Shown piece by piece: positions 5,728 to 14,209 of a DNA stretch of 40,281 nt. The stretch's first letter is position 1; every line of letters begins with the position of its first letter. The notes beneath the pieces were generated by a model that saw nothing but the letters and a program-made list of their open reading frames with translations, had not been told where the DNA came from and did not search any database. The stretch is from JANPEF01 sp046596055 (GTDB lineage Bacteria; Eisenbacteria; RBG-16-71-46; DASYSL01). The stretch covers positions 1 to 40,281 of the forward strand of contig JBKJNH010000240.1 in the NCBI GenBank assembly GCA_046596055.1, read 5' to 3'. The translations under genes and the position numbers were made by a program.

Positions 5728-6828
5728 CTAATCCGTCGCAGCCGGCTCCGGCAGGATCTCGTACAGCGTCGTCCGCTGCGCCGGCTCGAAGCCCGCCTCG
5801 CGGATCAGCGTGCGCGTCTCCTCGACGGTGGTCATGTTCACGTGGCCGGTGGCCTTGTGCACGTTCTCCTCGAACAGCGTGCCGCCAAAATCGTCCGCGC
5901 CGAACTGCAGCGAGACCTGGCCGGTTTTCTTGCCTTCGGAGAACCACGTGGCCTGCACGTGATCGAAGTTGTCGAGGATCAGGCGGCTGGCCGCGAGCAT
6001 GCGCAGATACTTCGCCGGCCCGGCATTGCGCGCCACCCACTTCCGGAGCGGCGTGTTGTCGCGCTTGTACGACCAGGGCACGAACGCGGTGAAGCCCGCG
6101 TTGCCCTCGGCGAGCGCCTTGTCCTGGAGCGTGCGGATCGACTCCAGGTGCTCGAGCACGTCCTCGGCCGTCTCGACGTGGCCGTACATCATGGTCGCGG
6201 TCGAGCGCAGGCCCACCTCGTGGGCGATGCGGTGGACGTCGAGCCACGTCTCGGGCCCGCCCTTCTTGGGCGAGATCTTCTTGCGTACGCGCTCGGACAG
6301 GATCTCGGCGCCGCCGCCGGGCAGGGACACCTGGCCCGCGTCGCGCAAAGCGGTGAGCACGCCGCGGATGTCCATGCCCGACACCTCGACCATCTGCTGG
6401 ATCTCGGGCGCCGAGAAGAAGTGCGGCGTGATGTCCGGGTAGCGCTCGCGCACGGTGCGGATCAGCCGGGGGTAGAACTCCCACGGAATGGCCGGGTTGA
6501 GCCCGCCCTGCAGCAGCACGGTGGTGCAGCCGTAGGTGTGCGCCTTCTCGACGTGCTCGAGAACCTGGTCGATCGTCAGGGTGTAGACGTCCTCGCCGAC
6601 ATACGACGGCTTGCGATAAAACGCGCAGAACGTGCAGTCGACGGTGCAGACGTTCGTGTAGTTCGGGTTCGAGTCGACGACATAGGTGACGCGCCGCTCC
6701 GGATTCTTGCGGAAGCGCACTTCCTGCGCCAGCGCGCCCAGCTCGAGCAGCGGCATGTCGGTGAGCGCGTATAGCGCTTCGTCGTGCGTGAGGCGGCGGC
6801 CGGTGTCGATCGCGAGATCAGGCGTCAA
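5728..6828 (-). CDS. mqnC: Cyclic dehypoxanthine futalosine synthase MqnC (radical SAM)
   Basis: Radical-SAM enzyme that cyclises dehypoxanthine futalosine, the step before MqnD. The product is 366 residues, cytosolic. The cluster-binding motif C61-TVD-C65-TF-C68 is intact; downstream are the MqnC-like blocks TTVLLQGGLNPAIPWEFYPRL, SLPGGGAEILSERVRKKISP and MMYGHVETAEDVLEHLE. I chose TTG 6828: AAGGAG lies 7 nt upstream, and conserved sequence begins within ten residues. An in-frame longer frame to 6963 reads antigenic noise inside mqnA. The start overlaps the mqnA stop by 11 nt, indicating translational coupling. Last gene of the leftward menaquinone cluster. Confidence 0.95.
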   Translation of the reverse strand: MTPDLAIDTGRRLTHDEALYALTDMPLLELGALAQEVRFRKNPERRVTYVVDSNPNYTNVCTVDCTFCAFYRKPSYVGEDVYTLTIDQVLEHVEKAHTYGCTTVLLQGGLNPAIPWEFYPRLIRTVRERYPDITPHFFSAPEIQQMVEVSGMDIRGVLTALRDAGQVSLPGGGAEILSERVRKKISPKKGGPETWLDVHRIAHEVGLRSTATMMYGHVETAEDVLEHLESIRTLQDKALAEGNAGFTAFVPWSYKRDNTPLRKWVARNAGPAKYLRMLAASRLILDNFDHVQATWFSEGKKTGQVSLQFGADDFGGTLFEENVHKATGHVNMTTVEETRTLIREAGFEPAQRTTLYEILPEPAATD

Positions 6829-7642
6829 GGTGATGCTCCTTCCACAGCGCGCGGAAGCGGGCGAGGCCGGCTTCCTCGTCGGGGCCCAGGCGATAGCGGA
6901 ACGCGCGCAGGTAGCGCGCCAGCGACGGCGCGTCGCCGAGCGTCGGATCGGCCAGTGCGGCACCCGCGACGATTGCGTCGATCGAGCGCTCGCCCTCAGC
7001 GAGCGAGCGTTCGAGGAAGTCGGCCAGCCGGGCCTTCTCCTCGGCGGGCAGGCTCGTACGTACGGTCCAGACCGCGTAGACGAACGGCAGTCCCGTCCAT
7101 TCCTCCCAGGCTGCCCCGAGGTCCAGCAGGTGAAGCCCGTCGCGTTCGACCGTGCGGCGCGCGCGCAGCGCGGCGTCGCCGATCAGGAGCCACGCATCGC
7201 CCGCGGGCGGCGCACCGGCCTCGACCGCGCGGCGCGCATAGGTGACGTCCGTCGCGCCGAAGCGTCCCGCGAGCAGGATGCGCGTCAGCGCCACCGACGT
7301 CTGCGACTCGGTCGTGAGATCGACGGTGACGGGGCCCGCCCCCGGCGCGAAGAGCTCGACGAACGACCGGCGCGCGAGCAGGAACACGGACGACACCGCG
7401 CCGCGGCAGGTGATGCCGTACGCGCCCACGCGCTCGAACCGCGGGTCGAGCCCGAACCAGTCGGCGGCGGCCATGAGTCCGGCATCGACGCGACCGGCGC
7501 GCGCCTCTTCGCCGAGCGCACGCGGCGGCAGGTCGACCGTCGCGCCGGGCGCGTGGTCCCAGCGGACGTAGAACGGTGCGGCGTTGAGGTAGGGGATACG
7601 GGCGAGCGTGGCGAGCGTGGCGGTCGCGCGAGTCTCGCTCAA
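6818..7642 (-). CDS. mqnA: Chorismate dehydratase MqnA
   Basis: First enzyme of the futalosine pathway, dehydrating chorismate to 3-[(1-carboxyvinyl)oxy]benzoate; a cytosolic PBP-fold protein of 274 residues. Seen: ARIPYLNAAPFYVRWD near the N-terminus (family signature (I)xYLNxxPF), DAGLMAAADWF, TTESQTSVALTRILL (TxESxTS) and DAWLLIGDAAL. Start TTG 7642 overlaps the mqnE stop (TTGA) and has GAGG upstream, so mqnE-mqnA-mqnC are translationally coupled in series. Sister in fold to MqnD but clearly the MqnA type. Confidence 0.93.
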   Translation of the reverse strand: MSETRATATLATLARIPYLNAAPFYVRWDHAPGATVDLPPRALGEEARAGRVDAGLMAAADWFGLDPRFERVGAYGITCRGAVSSVFLLARRSFVELFAPGAGPVTVDLTTESQTSVALTRILLAGRFGATDVTYARRAVEAGAPPAGDAWLLIGDAALRARRTVERDGLHLLDLGAAWEEWTGLPFVYAVWTVRTSLPAEEKARLADFLERSLAEGERSIDAIVAGAALADPTLGDAPSLARYLRAFRYRLGPDEEAGLARFRALWKEHHLDA

Positions 7643-8769
7643 GCCGGCACCTCGTCGTGCGTCTTGTCGTACACCTTGAGCACGTTGTAGAGCGCGTCGC
7701 GCTCGACGGGCGTCTTGCCGGCCTCGCGAATGAGTTCGATCAGGCGCTCGCGCGCCAGGCCCAGCGGAGACTGGGCGAGCGCGGCATGGGCGATCTTCTC
7801 CTCGCCGATCGTGCCGTCGATGTCCGAGGCGCCGAAGTTGAGGCCCATCGACGCGGTCTCCTCGCCGAGCATCACCCAGTAGGACTTGACGTGCGGCACG
7901 TTGTCGAACACGAGCCGCGACATCGCGATCGTCCTGAGATCCTCGAGCGCCGAGGCCTGGCGCTCGACCAGGTCGGTGTAGCCCTTCTGGAACTCGAGCG
8001 GGATGAAGGCGAAGAACCCGGGCGCCTCGTCCTCGAGGTCGCGCAGGCGCAGCACGTGCTGCACGCGCTCCTCGTAGGTCTCGATGTGGCCGAACAGCAG
8101 CGTGCAGTTGGAGCGGATGCCCATCTGGTGGGCGATGCGGTGCACCTCGAGCCAGCGATCGGCGCCGATCTTCTGCTTGAACAGGATCTGCTTCACGCGC
8201 TCGCTGAACACCTCCGCGCCGCCGCCGGGCATGGTGTTCATTCCGGCCTCGACCATGTCGGTGAGGACTTCCTGGATCGACTTGCGGGCCAGCCGGGCGA
8301 AGAAGTCGATCTCGACGGCGGTCCACGCCTTGATCTGCAGATCGGGGTACTTGGCGCGGAGCTGGCGCACGATGTCGACGTAGTGCTCGTACTTCCACTT
8401 GGGGTGGAGACCGCCGACCATGTGGATCTCGGTGATCCCGCCCTCGCCGTGGGCGAGGATCTGGTCCATGTCCATCTCGTAGCCGTGGGTGTCGGTCGGG
8501 CTCTTCGCGTAGTCGCAGAAGATGCAGTCGAGCACGCACTTGTTGGTCGGGTTGAGCTGGCGGTTGAACACGAAGTACGTGCGGTCGCCGTGGAGGGCGG
8601 TCCGGTACGCGTCGGCCATGCGGCCCAGGGCGAGAACGTCGTCGGTCTCGAGCATCGCCACGCCGTCCGCGAGCGTCATCCGCTCGCCGGCCTTGAAGCG
8701 ATCCCAGATGCCGGCCAGGCGCCGGTCACGGAAGCGGATGTCGACGTCGACGGGAAGCGGGTGGGGCAC
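7639..8769 (-). CDS. mqnE: Aminofutalosine synthase MqnE (radical SAM)
   Basis: Radical-SAM enzyme joining SAM's adenosyl radical to the MqnA product to give aminodeoxyfutalosine. The 376-residue product has C78-VLD-C82-IF-C85, the MqnE-type EIHMVGGLHPKWKYEHYVDI, GMNTMPGGGAEVFSERV, and FAFIPLEFQKGYTDL. Full length for the family. GTG 8769 has an AGGCAGG stretch about 6 nt upstream. A -10-like TATCCT on the minus strand at 8829-8834 would give a leader of about 53 nt. The following hydrolase step (MqnB or an MTA/SAH nucleosidase) is not encoded in the window. Confidence 0.95.
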   Translation of the reverse strand: MPHPLPVDVDIRFRDRRLAGIWDRFKAGERMTLADGVAMLETDDVLALGRMADAYRTALHGDRTYFVFNRQLNPTNKCVLDCIFCDYAKSPTDTHGYEMDMDQILAHGEGGITEIHMVGGLHPKWKYEHYVDIVRQLRAKYPDLQIKAWTAVEIDFFARLARKSIQEVLTDMVEAGMNTMPGGGAEVFSERVKQILFKQKIGADRWLEVHRIAHQMGIRSNCTLLFGHIETYEERVQHVLRLRDLEDEAPGFFAFIPLEFQKGYTDLVERQASALEDLRTIAMSRLVFDNVPHVKSYWVMLGEETASMGLNFGASDIDGTIGEEKIAHAALAQSPLGLARERLIELIREAGKTPVERDALYNVLKVYDKTHDEVPA

Positions 8770-8828
8770 TCGATCCTGCCTTTCGAGGGACGGTCGTGCA
8801 CCGCACGAATCGCGGCGTCGGCGAAGGC

Positions 8829-8834
8829 AGGATA
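8829..8834 (-). promoter_or_regulatory. Candidate -10 box upstream of mqnE
   Basis: TATCCT on the minus strand. It would allow mqnE-mqnA-mqnC to be transcribed apart from the upstream small gene and ubiD. No clear -35. Confidence 0.3.
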
Positions 8835-8887
8835 TCAGGGTTGGCGGATGCCGGAAAGCGGGGGCGGCCGGCGGCCGGGATCACCCC

Positions 8888-9058
8888 TCAGAGACGTGCG
8901 GAGCCCCCGGGTCCGGCCGCGGCCGGCGCGCTTTCGGCCGCGGCCGGCACCGGCGCCCACACCGGCGAAACGACGCCGGTCCGGACAACCAGGGCGAGCG
9001 CGACCACGCTCACGATGAAGAGCGCGGCGGCGAAGAAGACGAGGGAGAGGCGGTTCAT
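8888..9058 (-). CDS. 56-aa single-pass membrane protein in the menaquinone cluster
   Basis: A small protein with one hydrophobic helix at about residues 4-25 (VFFAAALFIVSVVALALVV) and an Ala/Pro-rich tail of about 30 residues ending GPGGSARL. The start is strongly supported: GGAGG lies 8 nt before ATG 9058. It lies between ubiD (134 bp upstream) and mqnE (118 bp downstream), all leftward. No family recognised. The helix plus extracytoplasmic or cytoplasmic low-complexity tail could anchor or organise menaquinone enzymes at the membrane, but this is only context. Not cleaved in an obvious way. Confidence 0.65.
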   Translation of the reverse strand: MNRLSLVFFAAALFIVSVVALALVVRTGVVSPVWAPVPAAAESAPAAAGPGGSARL

Positions 9059-9192
9059 CGGTGCTTCCTCCGGGGTCGACCGCTTGGACGGTGGAGTCCC
9101 CCGAAAGGTTGCAGCGTTGCCCCGGACAATCGTGGGTGGAACAGAGACTTGACGAAGGAGCGAGGCGCGTTGGAAGCCGGCGGCGCGGTGGG

Positions 9193-11043
9193 TCAGCCTT
9201 TGAACAACTCGCCCCACCGCGCGTTCACCCGCTGCACGATCGCCTCGGGCATGACGACCGGCTCGGGGTAGCCGGTCTTCCACGTCGCGTCGATGGCCAT
9301 CAGGCCGCGGTGAGTCGGCCAGGCGCCGCGCAGCGTGCTCTCGGCGAAAAACACGTCCCGCGCCGCGTCGAAGCGCGTGAAGATGCCCCACAGGACGAGC
9401 ATCGGGTTGTCGAGCGGGACGTCCTCGCTCACGGCGGCGGCGATCCGCAGTCCGGCGAACACCGGCTCGGCGAGCACGGCCTCGAGCGCGGGGCGGCCGT
9501 GCTCCTCGGCGCGCACCTGCAGCACGAGAAGGACATCCTCGATCACGCGCGCCTCGCGCACGCCCGGGATGCGGCCCGCCAGTTCGCGCGCGGCCACGTC
9601 GCGACGCGCGCGCGCCTGTTCGCCGCGCTCGGCGTCGAGTTCGCGGCCTCGAGCGCTCGAGGCCGCGGGCGGCCGCGCGTCGCCGGGGCCCACGCCGCGG
9701 CGGCCCATGGCGTCGAGCACCATCTTCGAACCCAGGTTCATGCGCATCGACGTGAAATCGAGCGTGTCCTGCGGGACACCCGGCAGCAGGAGGAAGTCCT
9801 CGGCCGGGTCGAAGTGGTCGCGGATGGCGCCGAACACCGCACGCCAGTCGGTGACGTCGACGCCCTCGTCGACCAGCACGACGCACTTGGTCAACGACAG
9901 TTGCCCGGTGCCCAGCAGGCCCAGCGCCGAGCGCATGGCCTCCTTCGCGTAGCGCTCCTCGACCGCGACCGCCATCAGGTTGTGGAAGCCGGCCTCGAAG
10001 AACGCGTGCACCGCTTTCACTTCCTTGTGGATGATCCGCACCAGCGGGCCGATCAGCTCGCCCACGCCCTCGCCGATCGCCTTGTCTTCCTGCGGCGGCT
10101 TGCCGACGAACGACGCGTAGTAGACCGCGTTCTTCCGCCGCGTGATCGCCTGCACGTGAAACACGGGGAACGGCGCGGCGTGCGAGTAGTGCCCGAAGTG
10201 ATCGCCGAACGGGCCCTCGGTCCGCCGCTCGTGTGGCGGGACGATGCCTTCGAGGACGATCTCGGCCTCGGCCGGTGACCACGCGCCGTCGACGGTCGTG
10301 GCGCGCGCCAATGGCGTCGGCGCGCCGCGCAGGAACGCGGCGAACGCGAGCTCGTCGATGCCCTCGGGCAAGGGCGCGACGGCCGACAGCATGAGCGCGG
10401 GATCGGCGCCCAGAGCGACCGTGACCGGCAGCGGCAGCCCGCGCTTCTCGGCCTCGTGATGATGGAAGCCGCCGCCCTTCTGGATCTGCCAGTGCATGCC
10501 GGTCGTCTTCGCGTCGAACTGGTGCAGGCGATAGAGGCCCAGGTTGCGCCCGCCGGTCGCCGGGTCGTGCGTCAGCACCATGGGCCAGGTGAAGAAGCGC
10601 CCGCCGTCGCCGGGCCAGCACTTGAGAACGGGCAGTCGGTACAGGTCGAGCGGCTCGGTCACCTGCTGGCTCGCCCCCGAGCCGGGGCCGCCCTTCGTCA
10701 CGCGCGCCTGGAGCGCGCGGCCGATCGTGCCGCGCGAGTCCCACACCGCCTGCGGCGTCGGCGGCTTCATGCGCTCGAGGAAGGCGACCAGCTCCTCGCC
10801 CACGCTCGCGGGCTCGCGGCCGAGCGCGCGCTCGATGCGACGGCGCGTGGCCAGGGCGTTCATGGCGACGGGGATCGCCGAGCCCTTCACGCGGGTGAAC
10901 AGGAGCGCGGGTTTTTCCTCGCGCACGGCGCGCTGGGCGATCTCGCCGAGTTCGTACTCGGGATCGACTTCCGTCTCGATGACGCGGAGGTCCCCGTCGG
11001 CACGGAGCGCATCGAGGAACTGGCCGAGATTGCGGAAGGGCAT
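9193..11043 (-). CDS. UbiD family decarboxylase (menaquinone biosynthesis, MqnL-like)
   Basis: A 616-residue prenylated-FMN-dependent decarboxylase. In futalosine clusters UbiD homologues are thought to remove the carboxyl group from the (prenylated) 1,4-dihydroxy-6-naphthoate. Seen: the UbiD blocks WPMVLTHDPATGGRNLGLYR, FHHHEAEKRG, ARATTVDG, EAEIVLEGIVPPHERRTEGPFGDH (with the E-x-R-E/G region of the active site), and KCVVLVDEGVDVTDW. An Arg/Glu-rich insert with Ala/Arg repeats occurs near residues 475-510 (PPAASSARGRELDAERGEQ). ATG 11043 starts 1 nt after the ubiX stop, indicating an operon with the gene supplying its cofactor. Confidence 0.92.
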   Translation of the reverse strand: MPFRNLGQFLDALRADGDLRVIETEVDPEYELGEIAQRAVREEKPALLFTRVKGSAIPVAMNALATRRRIERALGREPASVGEELVAFLERMKPPTPQAVWDSRGTIGRALQARVTKGGPGSGASQQVTEPLDLYRLPVLKCWPGDGGRFFTWPMVLTHDPATGGRNLGLYRLHQFDAKTTGMHWQIQKGGGFHHHEAEKRGLPLPVTVALGADPALMLSAVAPLPEGIDELAFAAFLRGAPTPLARATTVDGAWSPAEAEIVLEGIVPPHERRTEGPFGDHFGHYSHAAPFPVFHVQAITRRKNAVYYASFVGKPPQEDKAIGEGVGELIGPLVRIIHKEVKAVHAFFEAGFHNLMAVAVEERYAKEAMRSALGLLGTGQLSLTKCVVLVDEGVDVTDWRAVFGAIRDHFDPAEDFLLLPGVPQDTLDFTSMRMNLGSKMVLDAMGRRGVGPGDARPPAASSARGRELDAERGEQARARRDVAARELAGRIPGVREARVIEDVLLVLQVRAEEHGRPALEAVLAEPVFAGLRIAAAVSEDVPLDNPMLVLWGIFTRFDAARDVFFAESTLRGAWPTHRGLMAIDATWKTGYPEPVVMPEAIVQRVNARWGELFKG

Positions 11044-11044
11044 G

Positions 11045-11620
11045 CTACTCGAGCTCCCCTTCGCGCCAGCCGCCCGGCACGTCGACGCCGACCAGTCGCA
11101 GCAGCTTGTTCGTCGTCCCGCGCACGAGCTCGTCGAGCGTCTTGGGATTCGCGTAGAACGGCGGGGAGAGCGGGAACACGATCGCCCCGGCGAGCGACAG
11201 CTTGTGCAGCGCCTCGAGCGTGATCGTCGACAGCGGAGTCTCACGGATGCCGATGACCAGCGGCATGCGCTCCTTCATCGCCACCATGGCCGCGCGTGTG
11301 ATCAACGTGTCGGCGATGCCGGCGGCGATCTTCCCCACCGTCGAGGCGCTGGCCGGCAGGATCAGGCAGCCGTCGTGACGGATCGAGCCCGACGCGAACG
11401 GAGCCGACAGGTCGTGATCGGGATGCACGGTCTTCGCGAGCGCGTCGAGGTCCTTCTCGGACAGGCCGGTCTCGGTGTGGATGACCATGCGCGCCCACTT
11501 GGAGACGACGAGGTGGGCTTCACCCGGGAAGGCCCGCAGAAAGTCGACGCCATACACGGCGCCGGAGGCGCCGGTCATGCCGACGACGACACGGAGGGGA
11601 CGGGGTTCGGGAGGGGTCAC
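11045..11620 (-). CDS. ubiX: Flavin prenyltransferase UbiX (MqnM-like)
   Basis: Makes prenylated FMN from FMN and dimethylallyl phosphate, the cofactor of the adjacent UbiD enzyme. 191 residues, cytosolic, usual length. Seen: VVVGMTGASGAVYGVDFL (nucleotide/flavin-binding opening), VSKWA, PASASTVGKIAAGIADTLITRA and VIGIRETPLSTI, the classical UbiX/Pad1 motifs. GTG 11620 is the only good start; it lacks a ribosome binding site but follows a TAGGCT hexamer by 6 nt, so it may be leaderless. Twenty-two base pairs separate it from the prenyltransferase gene upstream. Confidence 0.94.
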   Translation of the reverse strand: MTPPEPRPLRVVVGMTGASGAVYGVDFLRAFPGEAHLVVSKWARMVIHTETGLSEKDLDALAKTVHPDHDLSAPFASGSIRHDGCLILPASASTVGKIAAGIADTLITRAAMVAMKERMPLVIGIRETPLSTITLEALHKLSLAGAIVFPLSPPFYANPKTLDELVRGTTNKLLRLVGVDVPGGWREGELE

Positions 11621-11626
11621 GAGTGG

Positions 11627-11632
11627 AGCCTA
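11627..11632 (-). promoter_or_regulatory. Candidate -10 box of ubiX (leaderless)
   Basis: TAGGCT on the minus strand, 6 nt before the GTG start of ubiX, in the short gap after the prenyltransferase stop. Confidence 0.3.
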
Positions 11633-11642
11633 GCAGGTGGCG

Positions 11643-12530
11643 CTAGAACGGCCAACCCTGGCCGGCGAGCACGACCGCGAGCACGACGAACCCGAGCCCG
11701 GCATTGATGCGGAAGAACGCGAGGTCCACGTTCCTCGCGCTGGCCTGCTGCCACGCGAGGCCGCCCGCGACCGCCGCGAGCGCGAGCGCGACCGCCGGCG
11801 TGGGCCAGCGCGACCACGCCCATGCGGCCAGCACCGCGAACCCGGCGACATGCACCAGGCGCGAGACGACGAGCGCGCGGGCCGAGCCCAGCGCCGCCGG
11901 CAGCGAGTGCACGCCGTCGGCGCGATCGAACGCCTCGTCGAGCGTGGCGTAGATGATGTCGAAGCCGGCGACCCACGCGAGCGTGAACAGCGCGAGTGGG
12001 CCGGTCTCGCGGAACGCGGCGGCAAGATCCGGCGTAACGGCCAGGAAGCCCCCGAGCGGCGAGAGCGCGAGTGCGGCGCCCACGCCGAAGTGGCACAGCG
12101 GCGTGAAGCGCTTGAGCAACGGATACAGGGCGAACACCGCGAGCGGGATCGGCGACAGCGCGAGGCAAAGCGGATTGAGCGCGGCCGCCGCAGCGAGGTA
12201 GACCACGGTGCCGGCCAGCGCCAGGAGCGCGCCCTCGCGCACGCTCATGCGGCCTGCGGGGAGTTCGCGCACGCGGGTGCGCGGGTTGCGCGCGTCGACG
12301 GCGCGATCGAGCAGGCGATTGAGCGCCAGTGCCGCCGTGCGGGCCCCGGTGCCGGCGAGCGCGATCCACAGAAGTGTCCACAGCGGGACGCCGCCGGGGG
12401 CGGCCAGCCACGCGCCGGCCAGGATCAGCGGCAGCGAGAACAGCGCGTGCTCGATCTTGACGAAGCTGGCGTAGACGCGGGCGCGCTCGCCGACCGTGGC
12501 GATGGGTGCGATGCGGCCGTCGGAGGTCAT
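11643..12530 (-). CDS. UbiA-type prenyltransferase (menaquinone biosynthesis, MqnP-like)
   Basis: An integral membrane prenyltransferase of 295 residues with 8-9 hydrophobic helices. In this context it should attach the polyprenyl chain to 1,4-dihydroxy-6-naphthoate. Seen: the first Asp-rich motif NRLLDRAVDARNPRTR (NxxxDxxxD) at about residues 71-86, and the second motif region DIIYATLDEAFDRADG. Start ATG 12530 (MTSDGRIAPIATV) is preferred over a 48-residue in-frame extension, because a TAACCT hexamer sits exactly 7 nt upstream of it. First gene of the leftward cluster mqnP-ubiX-ubiD-small protein-mqnE-mqnA-mqnC. MenA/MqnP specificity is inferred from context. Confidence 0.9.
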   Translation of the reverse strand: MTSDGRIAPIATVGERARVYASFVKIEHALFSLPLILAGAWLAAPGGVPLWTLLWIALAGTGARTAALALNRLLDRAVDARNPRTRVRELPAGRMSVREGALLALAGTVVYLAAAAALNPLCLALSPIPLAVFALYPLLKRFTPLCHFGVGAALALSPLGGFLAVTPDLAAAFRETGPLALFTLAWVAGFDIIYATLDEAFDRADGVHSLPAALGSARALVVSRLVHVAGFAVLAAWAWSRWPTPAVALALAAVAGGLAWQQASARNVDLAFFRINAGLGFVVLAVVLAGQGWPF

Positions 12531-12537
12531 GCCGCGC

Positions 12538-12543
12538 AGGTTA
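12538..12543 (-). promoter_or_regulatory. Candidate -10 box of the menaquinone cluster (leaderless)
   Basis: TAACCT on the minus strand, then 7 nt, then ATG 12530. Same box-to-start distance as for the Nudix gene and the SDR leader. Confidence 0.4.
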
Positions 12544-12730
12544 GCCCATGCAGGGCTTGCCGGCGAGGCCCGGGCGCGGTATTCCTCCTTCAGGCCTCGG
12601 GAAACATCGACGCATTCGGCCGCCGCGGCCACGTGCGCTTCGCCGAGGAGGGGATCGAGATCCCGTATCCACAACGGGTCGTGCGGCTGGTGGGGAATTC
12701 GGCAGCAGTCTCCTTTCCCGGGAGTGACTT

Positions 12731-14209
12731 GTGATCGACCACCGTGGTACCACGCTCGTGGCGTGCGTTGTCGCCGTCGCTCATGCGCTCGCCCCGGTCG
12801 CCGCGCATGCCGGCGACTGGCGGAAGAACGTGACGCTCCTGTTCAGCGACCGCCTGCGCTACGAGTCCGTCGACTGGTTCGAGCCGGCGCCCGGCAACTA
12901 CGCCGACGGCGCCGCCCGCTACGACTACTTCGGGAACCAGTTCCGCTTCGGCGCGCGCTTCACGCTGCCCAACGTGCAGGTCGTGGTCGAGGGGCAGGAC
13001 ACGCGCGTCCTCGGACTGCCCGACGACGCGACGCGCGGGGCCGCTCCCGGCAACCTGGGCCCCGGGGCGAACTACTACCAGTACACGCCCGAGGTCGACC
13101 AGGGAGAGACGTTCGTCAAGCAGGCGTTCGTCACCGCGCGCTTCGGCGGATTCAACGCGACGCTCGGCCGCTTCGAGTGGGGCGAGGGCGTCGAGACGCT
13201 GCCGGGTGACGCGGACCTCCTGTGGATCAAGCGCGCGCGCATCACCGAGCGATTGATCGGCCCGTTCGGCTACACGCACGCCGCACGTTCGCTCGACGGC
13301 GTGCGGCTGTGGTTTGATCGACCCGACTGGAACGTGAGCGCGATCGCGGTGAACCCGACGGCCGGAGGATTCGAGATCAGCGCCGGCGAGGAGATGGACG
13401 AGGTCACGATCCTCGGGCTCAGTGCGAGCGCCAAGCGCCTGCCGTGGACTGCGCCCGCGGACGGCCGTGCTTTCTGGTTCCACTACGAGGACGAGCGCCT
13501 CCTCGACGGGCGGCCCGTGCGCGTCGACAATCGGCCCCTCGCGTCGCGGCAGGCCGACAGCACCGCGATCGCGCTCGACACCTTCGGCGGGCATGTCGCC
13601 ACGGTGATCGACGCGGGTCCCGGTCGGGTCGACGGGATGCTGTGGGGCGCGTGGCAGGGGGGCGACTGGGGAGCGCAAACTCACTCGGCGTTCGCCCTGG
13701 CGGTCGAGGCCGGATACCAGTGGCCGCGATGGTGGGGGAGCCCGTGGGTGCGGGCGGGCTGGAACGTCGCCTCGGGCGACGACGATGCGGGCGACGGCAC
13801 GCACGGCACGTTCGTGCCGTTGATCCCGACGCCGCGCATCTACGCGCTCACGCCGTTCTATACGGCGATGAACCTCGACGATCGATTCGTGCAGTTGATC
13901 CTCAAGCCGCACGCGCAAATCACCGTGCGCGCCGACTACCACGACCTGGCGCTCGTCGAGTCGAGCGACCTGTGGTACGCCGGCGGGGGGGCGATCCGCA
14001 GCGACATCTTCGGCTACGGCGGCCTGCCGTCGTCGGGGAGCGCCGGCCTGGCGCGGTTGGTCGACGTGGGTGTGACGTACGTGCCCATCCGCCCGATCTC
14101 GATCTACGGGTATTACGGGCGGGTCCTGGGGGGCGACGTGATCGCCGGCATGTTCCCGTCGGGCAGGAACGCGAACTACGGCTATCTCGAGGCGACGTAT
14201 CGCTGGTAG
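12731..14209 (+). CDS. Outer-membrane beta-barrel, alginate-export-like
   Basis: A 492-residue exported protein. A signal peptide (hydrophobic stretch ending VAAHA) is followed by DWRKNVTLLFSDRLRYESVDWF, alternating aromatic beta-strands throughout, and a C-terminal strand ending YGYLEATYRW with terminal aromatic residues as required for BAM-mediated insertion. Blocks such as FRFGARFTLPNVQVVVEGQ, VKQAFVTARFGGFNATLGR and SPWVRAGWNVASGDDD resemble the alginate_exp family of porins; substrate unknown. GTG 12731 has GGGAG about 6 nt upstream. It ends directly against the anti-sigma gene coming the other way (stop codons 14207-14209 and 14210-14212), so the two mRNAs must overlap. Confidence 0.82.
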   Translation: MIDHRGTTLVACVVAVAHALAPVAAHAGDWRKNVTLLFSDRLRYESVDWFEPAPGNYADGAARYDYFGNQFRFGARFTLPNVQVVVEGQDTRVLGLPDDATRGAAPGNLGPGANYYQYTPEVDQGETFVKQAFVTARFGGFNATLGRFEWGEGVETLPGDADLLWIKRARITERLIGPFGYTHAARSLDGVRLWFDRPDWNVSAIAVNPTAGGFEISAGEEMDEVTILGLSASAKRLPWTAPADGRAFWFHYEDERLLDGRPVRVDNRPLASRQADSTAIALDTFGGHVATVIDAGPGRVDGMLWGAWQGGDWGAQTHSAFALAVEAGYQWPRWWGSPWVRAGWNVASGDDDAGDGTHGTFVPLIPTPRIYALTPFYTAMNLDDRFVQLILKPHAQITVRADYHDLALVESSDLWYAGGGAIRSDIFGYGGLPSSGSAGLARLVDVGVTYVPIRPISIYGYYGRVLGGDVIAGMFPSGRNANYGYLEATYRW

